NCBI RefSeq assembly: GCF_019352175.1
Contig: NZ_JACBYI010000001.1
Span: 1-64,000 of the forward strand
Source of the DNA: Paenibacillus sp. S150
GTDB lineage: Bacteria; Bacillota; Bacilli; Paenibacillales; Paenibacillaceae
Direction: 5' to 3'
Length of the DNA: 64,000 nt
The first letter of the stretch is position 1. Each line of letters opens with the position of its first letter. Position numbers and translations under genes: made by a program. Positions 33,050-42,059 of the stretch are shown here, in pieces. The notes below the pieces were generated by a model that saw only the letters and a program-made list of their open reading frames with translations, was not told where the DNA came from and did not search any database.

Positions 33050-34351
33050 TCAAAACTCCAGCAGATTCTCCCGCAGCGTGTTCCCCGTATACTCCTTGCG
33101 CATCAGGTCTCTCTGCTGCAGAATAGGGACGACGGTATCCACGAATTCCTTCATATACGCATAGTCGTGGGTATCCACACGGACGACAAAGCCGTCGCCG
33201 CCAACCGTCTCCATAATATGCTGCAGCCGGTCCGCCACCTGCTCCGGGGTACCGGCAATTCCGCCCTTGTTCCCTGCCGCCTCTTCGGCAGCCACCTCCC
33301 GCAGCGTTGGACGGCGGCCGGAGGTATAGAACCGGGACAGGGTGGTTTGACCGCCCTGGATCTGCTTCTCATCCATTGGAGGCAGCGGCTCATCGATGTT
33401 GAACTGCGACAGGTCATAGTTCATTCTGGAGGACAGGGCGGACAATGCGGCATGAATGGCCGACTCCGGCGGATGGTCCAGCGCGTCAAGCTTCCGGTTC
33501 ACCAGCTCCTCCGTCTGTCCGAGAACAGGCTTTACAATGAAGAATACCTTGAATTGCTCCGGGTCGCGGCCGAATTTGACCACACGCGCCTTCATATCCT
33601 CATAGTAAGCCTTCATATCCTCCAGATAGTGCATGCCGACGATGACGGCATCCGCCCATTTTGCCGCAAAATCCTTGCCCCGTTCCGAGGAACCCGCCTG
33701 GATGAGCGTGGGCCGGCCTTGCGGCGAAGGCGTAACATTCAGCGGCCCCTGGCTTTTGTAATATTTGCCTTCAAAATTGATCCGGTGCACCTTGTCCGGG
33801 TCGGCGAAGACGCCGGTTTTTTTATCCATAATGATCGAATCCGGCTCCCAGCTGCTCCACAACTGGCAGCACAGCTCCAAATATTCCTCAGCAATGTCAT
33901 AGCGGGTATCATGCTCCGGCTGCTCCGCGCCGAAATTCAGGAAGCCTGCCGTATTCCCGGTCGTCACGATATTCCAGGCCACCCGCCCTTTGGACAGATG
34001 ATCCAGCGACGCAGTCTGGCGGGCCAGGCTGTACGGCGGGGTAAGCATCGTGGAAACGGTGGTGCCAACGCCGAGATGCTTCGTAGCGGCAGCGACCATT
34101 GTACAGAGCAGCGTCGAATCATGGTTCACTCCATTCAGGCCATATTTCACATAATTCTCCATCGAGCCCTGAAAGGAAGAGGTTATGCCCAGATGGTCTG
34201 CGAACAGGGCGAAATCGAAGCAGCCCTTCTCGCACAGCTGCGCCATTTGCTGATACGGCTCCGGCTGGCGCCAGTCCCCCTGCGCATCCGGATGGTCCCA
34301 CCCGATGGGACCGTATTCCGTGAACCAGCCAAAATGAATTTTCTTGGTCAT
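33050..34351 (-). CDS. LLM-class FMN-dependent monooxygenase (NtaA/DszA/SnaA branch)
   Basis: A 433-residue flavin-dependent monooxygenase that uses reduced FMN from a separate reductase. IHFGWFTEYGPIGW at the start, VGTTVSTMLTPPYSLARQTASLDHLSKGRVAWNIVTTGN and PTLIQAGSSERGKDFAAKWADAVIVG are typical of the nitrilotriacetate monooxygenase A group, longer than RutA. Such enzymes oxidise C-N, C-S or ring bonds. No flavin reductase is encoded in this operon. It lies 45 bases from the Rieske oxygenase gene. Confidence 0.9.
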   Translation of the reverse strand: MTKKIHFGWFTEYGPIGWDHPDAQGDWRQPEPYQQMAQLCEKGCFDFALFADHLGITSSFQGSMENYVKYGLNGVNHDSTLLCTMVAAATKHLGVGTTVSTMLTPPYSLARQTASLDHLSKGRVAWNIVTTGNTAGFLNFGAEQPEHDTRYDIAEEYLELCCQLWSSWEPDSIIMDKKTGVFADPDKVHRINFEGKYYKSQGPLNVTPSPQGRPTLIQAGSSERGKDFAAKWADAVIVGMHYLEDMKAYYEDMKARVVKFGRDPEQFKVFFIVKPVLGQTEELVNRKLDALDHPPESAIHAALSALSSRMNYDLSQFNIDEPLPPMDEKQIQGGQTTLSRFYTSGRRPTLREVAAEEAAGNKGGIAGTPEQVADRLQHIMETVGGDGFVVRVDTHDYAYMKEFVDTVVPILQQRDLMRKEYTGNTLRENLLEF

Positions 34352-34396
34352 GCCTGTTCACCTCGCTGTAAGTTTGTCAGAAGATCCCTGCGGCAG

Positions 34397-35413
34397 TCAT
34401 TCATTGGCTTCCAGCTCACCGCGCTCATTCAGCAGCCCCAGCAGCATTTTGCGCATCATAATTCCGGGCTGGTCCGAGAGCATATGGTTCTCCAGCTTCT
34501 TCGTAAGATCAATCGACACGTTGATTTCCGTCGTTTCCAGCACCTCCATATCCTCATCGACCACCGTTCTGTCAAAAGCGATGATGCTTGAAGCCGGAAC
34601 GTCCTGTTCCCGGTCATTCCGGTAGACGAACTGCACCAGCTGGCAGGTGGCATCGTCGATCGGCGTTGCGCAGGTCACAATGGAATGAATCAATCCCGTA
34701 GGATACGTAATATTCGTCTGGCGGATAAAAGGCATGAACCATTCGCTCAGCTGCTTGCGGACCGTCCGCTCTTCCTCCATATTCAAGGCTCCGACCTTCT
34801 GGTTCAGCTTATTGTGCACGGGAATTTCCATGTTTGCTTCGAAGCCCCATTCCTTCGGAGTAATGCTGACCCGGGGCGGGATCGGATTGTCGATATCCCC
34901 GAACGTATTTTTGTGCACAAAATTGACGTGGGCCACATCGAAGGAGTTCTCCATCAGCCGCAGAGCGGCACAATGAATCACTTCATAAAATTCCTCCACC
35001 TTACGGAATTCCGGGTTGTCCGAGTACCGGAACACCGGAATGCCCGTAACCGGCTCCTCCAGCGCGACCCAGACGTATCCATACCGTTCCTCGCAGCGGT
35101 AGCCCTGAATCTTGTATACCTTCGGCGGGTCCTCCAGCTCCGATTGCGGAAACCAGGTGCATTTTCCGTCCCGGTTGAAGGTCCAGCCATGATAAGGGCA
35201 GACGATGCAGCCCTCACGGAGCCAGCCCTTGGACAGCTTCGAGGTACGGTGACAGCAGCGGTCAATTGCCGCGGCAGGCTTGTTCTGGTCATCCAGCCAG
35301 AGCACAATATTCTGGCCCATTAACTTGAAGGATTGCGGGCCATCCTGTAGAGCCTCCACCTTCATAACCGGATAATAAAATGATTTCAGCGCCTTTTGCT
35401 TCGTCTGCAGCAT
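34397..35413 (-). CDS. Rieske non-heme iron oxygenase, terminal oxygenase subunit
   Basis: 338 residues. The N-terminal Rieske motif CCHRTSKLSKGWLREG and IVCPYHGW provides the two Cys and two His of the [2Fe-2S] cluster. The mononuclear iron site is seen as ENSFDVAHVNFVH with the two His. The length fits the short VanA/PAO-type oxygenases acting on aromatic or heteroaromatic rings, often in demethylation or hydroxylation. No matching reductase or ferredoxin gene is in the operon. AGGAGG precedes the ATG. Confidence 0.88.
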   Translation of the reverse strand: MLQTKQKALKSFYYPVMKVEALQDGPQSFKLMGQNIVLWLDDQNKPAAAIDRCCHRTSKLSKGWLREGCIVCPYHGWTFNRDGKCTWFPQSELEDPPKVYKIQGYRCEERYGYVWVALEEPVTGIPVFRYSDNPEFRKVEEFYEVIHCAALRLMENSFDVAHVNFVHKNTFGDIDNPIPPRVSITPKEWGFEANMEIPVHNKLNQKVGALNMEEERTVRKQLSEWFMPFIRQTNITYPTGLIHSIVTCATPIDDATCQLVQFVYRNDREQDVPASSIIAFDRTVVDEDMEVLETTEINVSIDLTKKLENHMLSDQPGIMMRKMLLGLLNERGELEANE

Positions 35414-35454
35414 GCCTGTTCCTCCTTTGGGTTGCCAGTCTATGATCTAATAAG

Positions 35455-35625
35455 ATGAACTTGAAGAATTGATATAAAGGGCAGCCTTCCTTAGCGGGAA
35501 TTAGTGACACTAATCCGGCTGAAAGCAGCGGTATGAGATCAATGAGCGTCAATTAGGTGTACAACACCACTACAGCCTTATCATCGCGCGGATTTCAGCG
35601 AATTAGTTTTACTTTTTCCACTTAC
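35455..35625. repeat. MITE-like palindromic repeat, copy B
   Basis: Starts with ATGAACTTGAA and CTTAGCGGGAATTAGTGACAC and ends with AATTAGTTTTACTTTTTCCA, the complementary end. It sits in the 224-base gap between the Rieske oxygenase and the binding protein genes, inside the operon. Confidence 0.65.
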
Positions 35626-35637
35626 AGAGAGTGAACA

Positions 35638-36786
35638 TTACTCCGGCCAGATCAGTTGATCGCCGTCATACACCTTGGAAATATAGGAGCTGTCGGACAC
35701 CTGATCCGCAGTCAGGGCGGTCTGGGTCAGCACTCCGGTACTCGTCAAAATGTCAATCTCCGATTGCCACTGCTCCGGCGTAAACCAGCCAATCCCGTGT
35801 CCCTCATACTTGGAGGCAGCAGCGAGCCCGGTTTCGACCTTCAGGCGGTTCGTCTCCACTTCAAGGCTGAAGTTGCCTTCCGCCTTCTTTTCCAGAAGCT
35901 GAATGGTCGCTTCCGGATTGGCCAGAATCCATTCATGGGCCTTCATGATCGCTCTCAGGAAATCCTCCACAGCACCTGGATTCTTCGCGGCAAAACCGGA
36001 ATTGGCTGCCATGACACCGAAGGAGGACTTCACGCCGTAATCCTCAGGATTCAGCAGCCGTACCTTGAAGCCCTGGCGCTCCATCGTGGCGGGCTCGTTC
36101 GACTTGAATACAGTAATGGCATCCACGTCGCCTGTATTTAGAATCGTAGGGTCGAAACCGACGGATACCTGCTTGATCTTGGAAATATCCGCACCGCCCT
36201 GCTGGAACATCGCCAGGAAGTTGGCGCTCATTGCGCCTTTATAGCCTATGGTCTTGCCTTCCAGGTCCTTCACATCCTGAATATCCGAATCCTCCGGCAC
36301 CATAATTGCACCCAATCCGACCGGAGCCATTACGGAGACTCCCTTAATGTCAGCGCCGTTCGCCACGGCCTGCACCACGACGCTGCCGGAGCCGGCATGG
36401 GCGATCTGCAGTCTGCCCGCAGCCAGCAGCTTCATTCCGTCCGCATCCAGCCCCGGCTGTATCTTCACATCAAGCCCCAGCTCCTTGAAGAAGCCCTGCT
36501 CCTCCGCAACCCAGGCATTGACATTCGCCACCGATGCCGAGTAGTTGAAGCTGGTCATAAAATTAATCTCGCCTGCCGCCTTGTTGGCAGCGATCCTCGC
36601 ATCCCAATCGATGGCAGCTTCGCCGGCAGGCGCGGAGGCTTCGGGCGATGGTGCCGCACTGGCACCGGCGCTGGCAGCCGGTCCGGGCGGGCTTGCCGGT
36701 CCTGCGGATTCGTTGTTCCCGCAAGCGGCCATAACCATCATCATGCATAACACTATCGGCAACGCAATTTTTTTACTCCACTTCAC
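35638..36786 (-). CDS. NMT1/TauA-type ABC transporter substrate-binding lipoprotein
   Basis: About 382 residues. The GTG at 36786 has GGGAGG eight bases upstream; a longer reading from 36858 does not. The lipobox is VMAAC, followed by a long Ala/Pro/Ser-rich linker (about 25-60). The domain has NFMTSFNYSASVANVNAWVAEEQGFFKELGLDV and AGRLQIAHAGSGSVVVQAVANG, as in proteins binding pyrimidines, taurine, sulfonates or nitrate. The neighbouring catabolic genes favour a nitrogenous ring compound. Confidence 0.88.
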   Translation of the reverse strand: MKWSKKIALPIVLCMMMVMAACGNNESAGPASPPGPAASAGASAAPSPEASAPAGEAAIDWDARIAANKAAGEINFMTSFNYSASVANVNAWVAEEQGFFKELGLDVKIQPGLDADGMKLLAAGRLQIAHAGSGSVVVQAVANGADIKGVSVMAPVGLGAIMVPEDSDIQDVKDLEGKTIGYKGAMSANFLAMFQQGGADISKIKQVSVGFDPTILNTGDVDAITVFKSNEPATMERQGFKVRLLNPEDYGVKSSFGVMAANSGFAAKNPGAVEDFLRAIMKAHEWILANPEATIQLLEKKAEGNFSLEVETNRLKVETGLAAASKYEGHGIGWFTPEQWQSEIDILTSTGVLTQTALTADQVSDSSYISKVYDGDQLIWPE

Positions 36787-37013
36787 AACCAAAACCTCCC
36801 ATTGTATACTTATTTTTACATTATTTAGGCAAGTTATCCCCTGCGTCAGGAACCGCATGTTTCTGTAGATAACGGCCCCGCGCTTTATTCATCGAGGAAT
36901 CACCACGCAACCTCATTCATGTTCTCCGCGCGACATTCACGCTTGCCGGCTGACAACTCACCCCAGCTTCTAGGGATACCGGAGGGCGGTACCCGCTCTC
37001 TCTTGCCGCTCCG

Positions 37014-37883
37014 TCACTTATCCATGCTGTGCCAATGCAGAAACCTGCGCTCCACAACCTTCACCAGGCTCGTCAGCAGGATGCCCATCAGCGCGAGCAG
37101 CATAATGGCTGCAAACATCCGCTCCATCTGCATGTAGTTCCCGGATACGGTAATGACGTTGCCAATACCTTCGCTTGCACCGCTCATCTCCCCCACGACC
37201 GCACCAATTACACTCATGCTCATGCATGTTCTGGCGGCGGTGAAGATATACGGGAGGCTGTTCGGCAGCCGGAGCTTCAGGAAAATCTCGAATTTGCTGG
37301 CATGCAGCGACTGCAGATATTCATAGTTGTTATCATCAATCGAGCGGAAGCCCGCAATCGAATTGATCAGCATGGGGAAAAACGAACAGATCGCCGAAAT
37401 CAGCACCTTGGGCAAGGCGCCGAAGCCGAACCAGATAATGAACAAGGGGGCAATCGCAACGACCGGCGTTACATTGGCGAGTACGGCTACCGGCAGCAGT
37501 GATTTCTCCAGGAACCGGGACTGGGACATCAGAATGCCGCCAATGAGCGCAACCCCTACCCCGATCGTGAAGCCAAGAACCGATTCACAGAATGTCAGCC
37601 ATAAATGCGGCAGGTAAAAGGAGAATGAACCGAATAATTCGGCGAAAATGCCGGAAGGCGCGGGCAAAATAATCATTTTCACATCAAAGGCCCGGATCAC
37701 CAGCTCCCACAGGCTGAACAGTATAATAAACGTCAGAAGCGGCGTAATTACGTTGCCGGCCATCTCTTTGAGTCTGGAATTTCTGGATGCAAGCGCATAT
37801 TGCTGCGGGTCCATTGTGACGCTCCCCTTTTTGCCTTTCTCCAGAACCGGGCGGCTGCCCGTGTCTGAAATAAAGTTACTCAT
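37014..37883 (-). CDS. NitT/TauT-family ABC transporter permease
   Basis: 289 residues with six predicted membrane helices and the EAA-type loop EYLQSLHASKFEIFLKLRLPNSLPYIF. LPAPSGIFAELFGSF is the usual SsuC/TauC start motif. The ATG at 37883 follows the ATPase gene by six bases; an ATG at 37814 with GGGGAG in front is an alternative start that would remove 23 non-membrane residues. Confidence 0.88.
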   Translation of the reverse strand: MSNFISDTGSRPVLEKGKKGSVTMDPQQYALASRNSRLKEMAGNVITPLLTFIILFSLWELVIRAFDVKMIILPAPSGIFAELFGSFSFYLPHLWLTFCESVLGFTIGVGVALIGGILMSQSRFLEKSLLPVAVLANVTPVVAIAPLFIIWFGFGALPKVLISAICSFFPMLINSIAGFRSIDDNNYEYLQSLHASKFEIFLKLRLPNSLPYIFTAARTCMSMSVIGAVVGEMSGASEGIGNVITVSGNYMQMERMFAAIMLLALMGILLTSLVKVVERRFLHWHSMDK

Positions 37884-37889
37884 CCGTCT

Positions 37890-38663
37890 CTACCACCTTT
37901 CCCGCAGGCATTCCCGCAACTGCAGCACATATTGATGGAATTCCGGGGTTTCGATAATTCCCTCCGCCCGCGGCCGGGGCAGATGAATATCTACCGCCTT
38001 CGATATGCGCCCCGGGCGGCTCGACATAATCACTACCTTGTCCGACAGGTACACGGCTTCCTGAATGTTGTGGGTGACAAAGATAACCGTCTTGTTGTGC
38101 TTGTCCCAGATCTTCACCAGCTGGTACATCAGCTTTTCCCGCGTAATCTCATCCAGGGCAGAGAACGGCTCGTCCATCAGCAGAATCGGGGCACCGGAGG
38201 CGAAGGCCCTGACGATTCCCACCCGCTGCTTCATCCCCCCGGAGAGCTCCTTCGGGTAGGCGTGAATGAAATCCCCCAGTCCCACGGCCTGCAAAAGCTC
38301 AATCGGCTCTCCCTTTTCCTCCGCGCGGTCCGTCTTGCTCCTGCGGTTGACCTCGAAGGGAATATTCATGTTTTGCAGCACCGTCCGCCAGGGAAACAGC
38401 GCCGGAGCCTGCGGCACAAATCCGAACTGCTTGTCCGCCTGCATCTCCAGAGGCGTCCGCCCGCCGACCTCAATATCGCCTTCCTCCGAATCCATCAGTC
38501 CGCCGATAATCCGCAGCAACGTCGATTTGCCGCATCCGCTCGGACCGATGAAGCTGACAAAAGATCCCTGCTCAATGTCCAGATCAATATTACTCAAGGC
38601 TTGAGTCCACTGCCCCCGGGTGACAAACCGCTTGCTGAGATTCGAGACTGTAATATAAGACAC
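37890..38663 (-). CDS. NitT/TauT-family ABC transporter ATP-binding protein
   Basis: 257 residues. Walker A is GPSGCGKST, the signature is LSGGMKQR, Walker B is ILLMDEPFSALDE and the switch His lies in VTHNIQEAVYLSD. FVPQAPALFPWRTVLQNM is typical of SsuB/TauB. The start is GTG with AGGAGG seven bases upstream. First gene of the operon; the 238-base divergent region to the PucR gene should hold promoters and the operator. Confidence 0.92.
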   Translation of the reverse strand: MSYITVSNLSKRFVTRGQWTQALSNIDLDIEQGSFVSFIGPSGCGKSTLLRIIGGLMDSEEGDIEVGGRTPLEMQADKQFGFVPQAPALFPWRTVLQNMNIPFEVNRRSKTDRAEEKGEPIELLQAVGLGDFIHAYPKELSGGMKQRVGIVRAFASGAPILLMDEPFSALDEITREKLMYQLVKIWDKHNKTVIFVTHNIQEAVYLSDKVVIMSSRPGRISKAVDIHLPRPRAEGIIETPEFHQYVLQLRECLRERW

Positions 38664-38901
38664 GCTGACGCCTCCTCAAAGTCAATATCATGATCCTGGA
38701 ACCTGGCAGCACACTGAACACTCTCTGTACTTCGCAATGTGAATATTAATAACGTTAAGTTGATTATAATTTAAATTTAAAGTAGCATGAAGTCAACAAA
38801 ACTAACGCCTCTTTGTAAAAATCCAGAAACGGCACTCCTTTTGTTGTAGAAAAAACAATGAATTATGTGATGTACATGTCATATTTACACAGGAGGACAC
38901 A

Positions 38902-40533
38902 ATGAATTTAACATTAGAGGAAGCATTATCCATCCATCCGTTTTCCAAAGCCAAGCTGGTTGCCGGAGAAAAGGGAAGAACGCGCATTATCAAAGCCATC
39001 AACACGATGGACGCTCCGGACGTGGCAAATTGGATCAAATCCGGCGAGCTGCTGCTCACCACCGCCTACGCGATCAAGGATGCCCCCGGCGAATTGCTGC
39101 AGATCCTCAAAAAGCTGAATGAGCGCGGCTCCGCGGGGATCGGCATCAAGCTCGGAAGATATTGGTCGCAAATCCCCCAGTTTGTCCTCGACGAAGCCAA
39201 CCGCCTGGAGTTTCCCGTGCTGGAGCTGCCCTATGAATTTGCCTTTTCCGACCAGATGAACGCCCTCTTCAATGCCGAATATGAAAAAAGCACCCGCAAG
39301 CTCCACGACGCGCTGGAAAAACAGAAGCAGCTCGTCCGCTTCAGCCTGCAAACCCGGGATTTCTCCAATCCGTTCCAGACGATCTCTGATATTCTCGACC
39401 ATTCAATTGTGGTGTTCAGTGCAAGGGGACAAATTCTGTTCAATTGCTCCGATTGGCCTGAGGTAGAGCTGACCAAGGCGTGGCCGTGGAGCCCCAAATA
39501 TTACAAGGGACGCACGGAGCTGGGCTGGTTCTGCCGGATTCCATTAATGAAGGACAAGGAATGCTACGGATTTCTGCTGGTCATTCCGAAGGAGGGGTCG
39601 ATTCATTCCGACGAGGAAGGCCTGTATCATCAGGCTGCGGAGGTGCTGTGCTATCATATGGACCATTTGCAGGACGGACAGCATACGGTGACCGGCTACC
39701 AGTGGAGTGTCATTACGCAGCGCTACCTGAAAGGGCATCTGTCCCAAGAAAGCTTCGTGGAACAAGCGCATGCGCTCGGTTCTCCTTTGCTGACAGGCCA
39801 GTATCTCTCCGCCCTGATGGTTCCTCTCGCCCGGCCCGGATACGATCTGCCGCTCCCGGTCCAGCCCATGCTCCGGGAGCTGTGCCGGGAAATCAGCTAT
39901 CACCCGATTCTGGGCACGCTGCAATCACATTTTGTGGAGATCGGGGACAAGCTCCTGTTCATTCTGAGGGTCAAGGACAATGTGGCGGGCAACGGGGTGT
40001 TCATCGAGCTGCTGGTCAAGGCCTTCAGTGAAATTCTGAATACGGGCGGCAGGCTGCAGGCACGGTGTTATGTGAGCAAACTCAAATCGGAAATCAGCGA
40101 GCTAAGAGAGGCTTACGGGGAGTGCACAGAGGCGGAGCGGATCAGCTGTCATCTTGGGGATGACAATGCGGTGATTTTATTCTCGGATCTGGAATTCTCC
40201 TATTTATTCTCCCATATTCCGGACGAGGCGATGAAGAAGTACTGCCAGAATCTGCTGCAGCCCCTGATGCAAAAAGACGACGAATATATCGCCGACTTCT
40301 TCACGACGCTGGAGGCTTTTTTCGCCAATGAAGGCCAGATTAACGAAGCGGCCAAGCAGCTGTTCATTCACCGGAATACCCTGCAATACCGGCTTGAAAA
40401 GACGGGCGAGCTGCTCGGCCTGGACTTCAAAAAAGTGAGCGACCTCCTGAAGCTGAAGCTTATGCTCATGTTCAAGCACCTGATTTCCATCGACAAGACC
40501 AACCGGAACCCGCTCAATTCAGCCCATTCCTGA
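38902..40533 (+). CDS. PucR-family transcriptional regulator
   Basis: 543 residues. An N-terminal PucR domain (about 3-125, LEEALSIHPFSKAKLVAGEKGRTRIIKAIN and SGELLLTTAYAI), a GGDEF-like middle region and the C-terminal HTH_30 domain (NEAAKQLFIHRNTLQYRLEKTGELLGLDF) are visible. PucR-type proteins activate purine, pyrimidine, amine or amino-acid catabolism in response to the substrate. AGGAGG lies five bases before the ATG. It is divergent from the ten-gene catabolic operon, which is its likely target. Confidence 0.9.
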   Translation: MNLTLEEALSIHPFSKAKLVAGEKGRTRIIKAINTMDAPDVANWIKSGELLLTTAYAIKDAPGELLQILKKLNERGSAGIGIKLGRYWSQIPQFVLDEANRLEFPVLELPYEFAFSDQMNALFNAEYEKSTRKLHDALEKQKQLVRFSLQTRDFSNPFQTISDILDHSIVVFSARGQILFNCSDWPEVELTKAWPWSPKYYKGRTELGWFCRIPLMKDKECYGFLLVIPKEGSIHSDEEGLYHQAAEVLCYHMDHLQDGQHTVTGYQWSVITQRYLKGHLSQESFVEQAHALGSPLLTGQYLSALMVPLARPGYDLPLPVQPMLRELCREISYHPILGTLQSHFVEIGDKLLFILRVKDNVAGNGVFIELLVKAFSEILNTGGRLQARCYVSKLKSEISELREAYGECTEAERISCHLGDDNAVILFSDLEFSYLFSHIPDEAMKKYCQNLLQPLMQKDDEYIADFFTTLEAFFANEGQINEAAKQLFIHRNTLQYRLEKTGELLGLDFKKVSDLLKLKLMLMFKHLISIDKTNRNPLNSAHS

Positions 40534-40570
40534 TCTTATGCCCTGGCGTCCGGTGCAGTCACGGGGCGTC

Positions 40571-40588
40571 TGGCCGGGTACCCGGCCA
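40571..40588. repeat. 18-bp perfect palindrome after the PucR gene
   Basis: TGGCCGGGTACCCGGCCA lies 38 bases after the PucR stop. As RNA it would form a GC-rich stem, but there is no T run, so a terminator role is unsure. Confidence 0.45.
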
Positions 40589-40690
40589 CGAAGAATACTT
40601 CATTCGTTTGGGAGGGGCAGAACAGCAAAATCCGGGCGGCACTGCGGAAGAGGCATGCTTGCCGCACAGCCCCCGCAAAGAACGCCCGCA

Positions 40691-41109
40691 TCAGAAGTAA
40701 AAGCAAGATTTAAGCTGCACCCGGACCTCATAAGGCGCAGCAAACAAGGGATGCACCACAATATGCTTGCCTTCCACAGCCCCCTCCAGCGCCCGGTCAC
40801 CTCCGGCGTTGACATAGGATTTCTCCACAATGCTCATTTCAATCCTTCCCCTGGAGCCGTTAAAGGCGATCCGGCAGCCCTCCCACGGCATGTAGGCGTT
40901 CAGCGAATAGGTCAGAATCGCCTTATTGCTGTACCGGACCATTACCCCCATCGTGTCCTCGATGCTGATTCCGTCGCCGAACACGCTTTGATCCCGCTGG
41001 TAGCCGTCTTCCGCCTCCGCATCCAGATACATTTCCTTCAGCACGGGATTCTGGTCCAGCTGCAGGGCAAAGGGATCATCCTTGGCAGCCGGACTGCCGG
41101 CCGCACGCT
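40691..41109 (-). pseudogene. C-terminal fragment of a Gfo/Idh/MocA dehydrogenase
   Basis: The frame reads [20 protein letters not shown] and [20 protein letters not shown], which match the C-terminal domain of MocA-type oxidoreductases acting on sugars or inositol. The NAD-binding half is absent and the C-terminus ends early. It is fused at about 41109 to permease-derived sequence in another frame. Confidence 0.7.
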
Positions 41110-41616
41110 GACCGTCTATGAACGCTTGTAGGCCTGTACATTGAATTCCACCGGCCAGAGCACTACCCCGCCCGAAATAATCGCCCGGCTGCTGCTCAGC
41201 GACATGGCCAGAATGTTCAGAAGCGGAAACACGGTTACAAAGGCGCCCACATCCATCATCTTTCCCATCTGCAGCACCAGAAGCACAGCGATCGTACAGC
41301 GTATGCCCGGCAGGGTGATATGCCAGATCTGGCACAGCTTGGTGGCTCCGCCAATCTTGGACGCTTCTTATATTCCGGGATCAATGGAAGAGATGGCGGC
41401 CATATAGATCATCATGCCCCAGCCCGCGCTCTGCCAGATCGTCGATACAATGAACACCACGGGCCACCAAAAGGTGCTTGCCATGAAATATACCGGCTCC
41501 ACGCCCATAGCCTGGAGCGCCGAATTCACTACGCCGGTGGAAGGCGACAGCAGAGAGACAATGATTCCGGCAAGCACCTCCCAGGAGATGAAAAAGGGCA
41601 GGTCGGATTCGTTCAT
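41110..41616 (-). pseudogene. Decayed sugar ABC permease, chimera of LplB-like and YtcP-like fragments
   Basis: The first part (41616-41368) reads IIVSLLSPSTGVVNSALQAM and [20 protein letters not shown], as in LplB-type permeases. An in-frame stop at 41370-41368 interrupts the EAA loop, which continues [21 protein letters not shown]. Beyond DVG the reading switches to [20 protein letters not shown], which belongs near the N-terminus of YtcP-type permeases. So two genes were joined by deletion. The N-terminal part is missing; the MITE-like copy C lies immediately upstream. Confidence 0.75.
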
Positions 41617-41640
41617 CCCGGGAAGGAGTTGCCCCTTCGA

Positions 41641-41840
41641 CAGCCTTAGTGGGAAAAAGTATCACTATCCGGACTTATTTGACCACTATGAACTCTTAGT
41701 GGGAAAAAGTACCACTAATTCTGCCCCGAAACAGCCGTAAAGAGCAAAAAGCGAAAATTAAGTTTACAAAATCCCACTAATATCCTTTAAATCCATAATT
41801 CAGATGGATTAGTTTTACTTTTTCCACTTAGCTTCCGTTC
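41641..41840. repeat. MITE-like palindromic repeat, copy C
   Basis: CTTAGTGGGAAAAAGTATCA appears at the left, a second TTAGTGGGAAAAAGTACCAC lies at 41695, and TTAGTTTTACTTTTTCCAC is at the right end. This copy shows the terminal inverted repeat most clearly. It separates two pseudogene fragments. Confidence 0.7.
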
Positions 41841-41995
41841 TGTAATACTCAGCTTCTTCATGGGCGGTTTCAGGCCGCCCTTCCAGCAGCTTCACTGCCT
41901 GATCCGGATTGGTAAGGGAATATTGTACGCTTCCCTATGTTTGGGACAGCCCCTTCCATCACCCGAGGGTAAAGATGAATGTTGTTCTGAGTATT

Positions 41996-42031
41996 CCGGG
42001 ATGATCGGCATATCCGGGATGATCGGCATAT
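41996..42031. repeat. 18-bp perfect tandem duplication
   Basis: CCGGGATGATCGGCATAT occurs twice in a row with no gap, inside decaying coding DNA downstream of the exporter pseudogene. Confidence 0.7.
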
Positions 42032-42059
42032 ATGAAGCTGGTGCAGCTTGCCTCCATAA

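Noticed and set aside
33050..34351. RutA (uracil monooxygenase)
   Set aside because: The protein is longer and its motifs fit the NtaA/DszA/SnaA branch; the rest of the rut operon (RutC, D, F, G) is absent.
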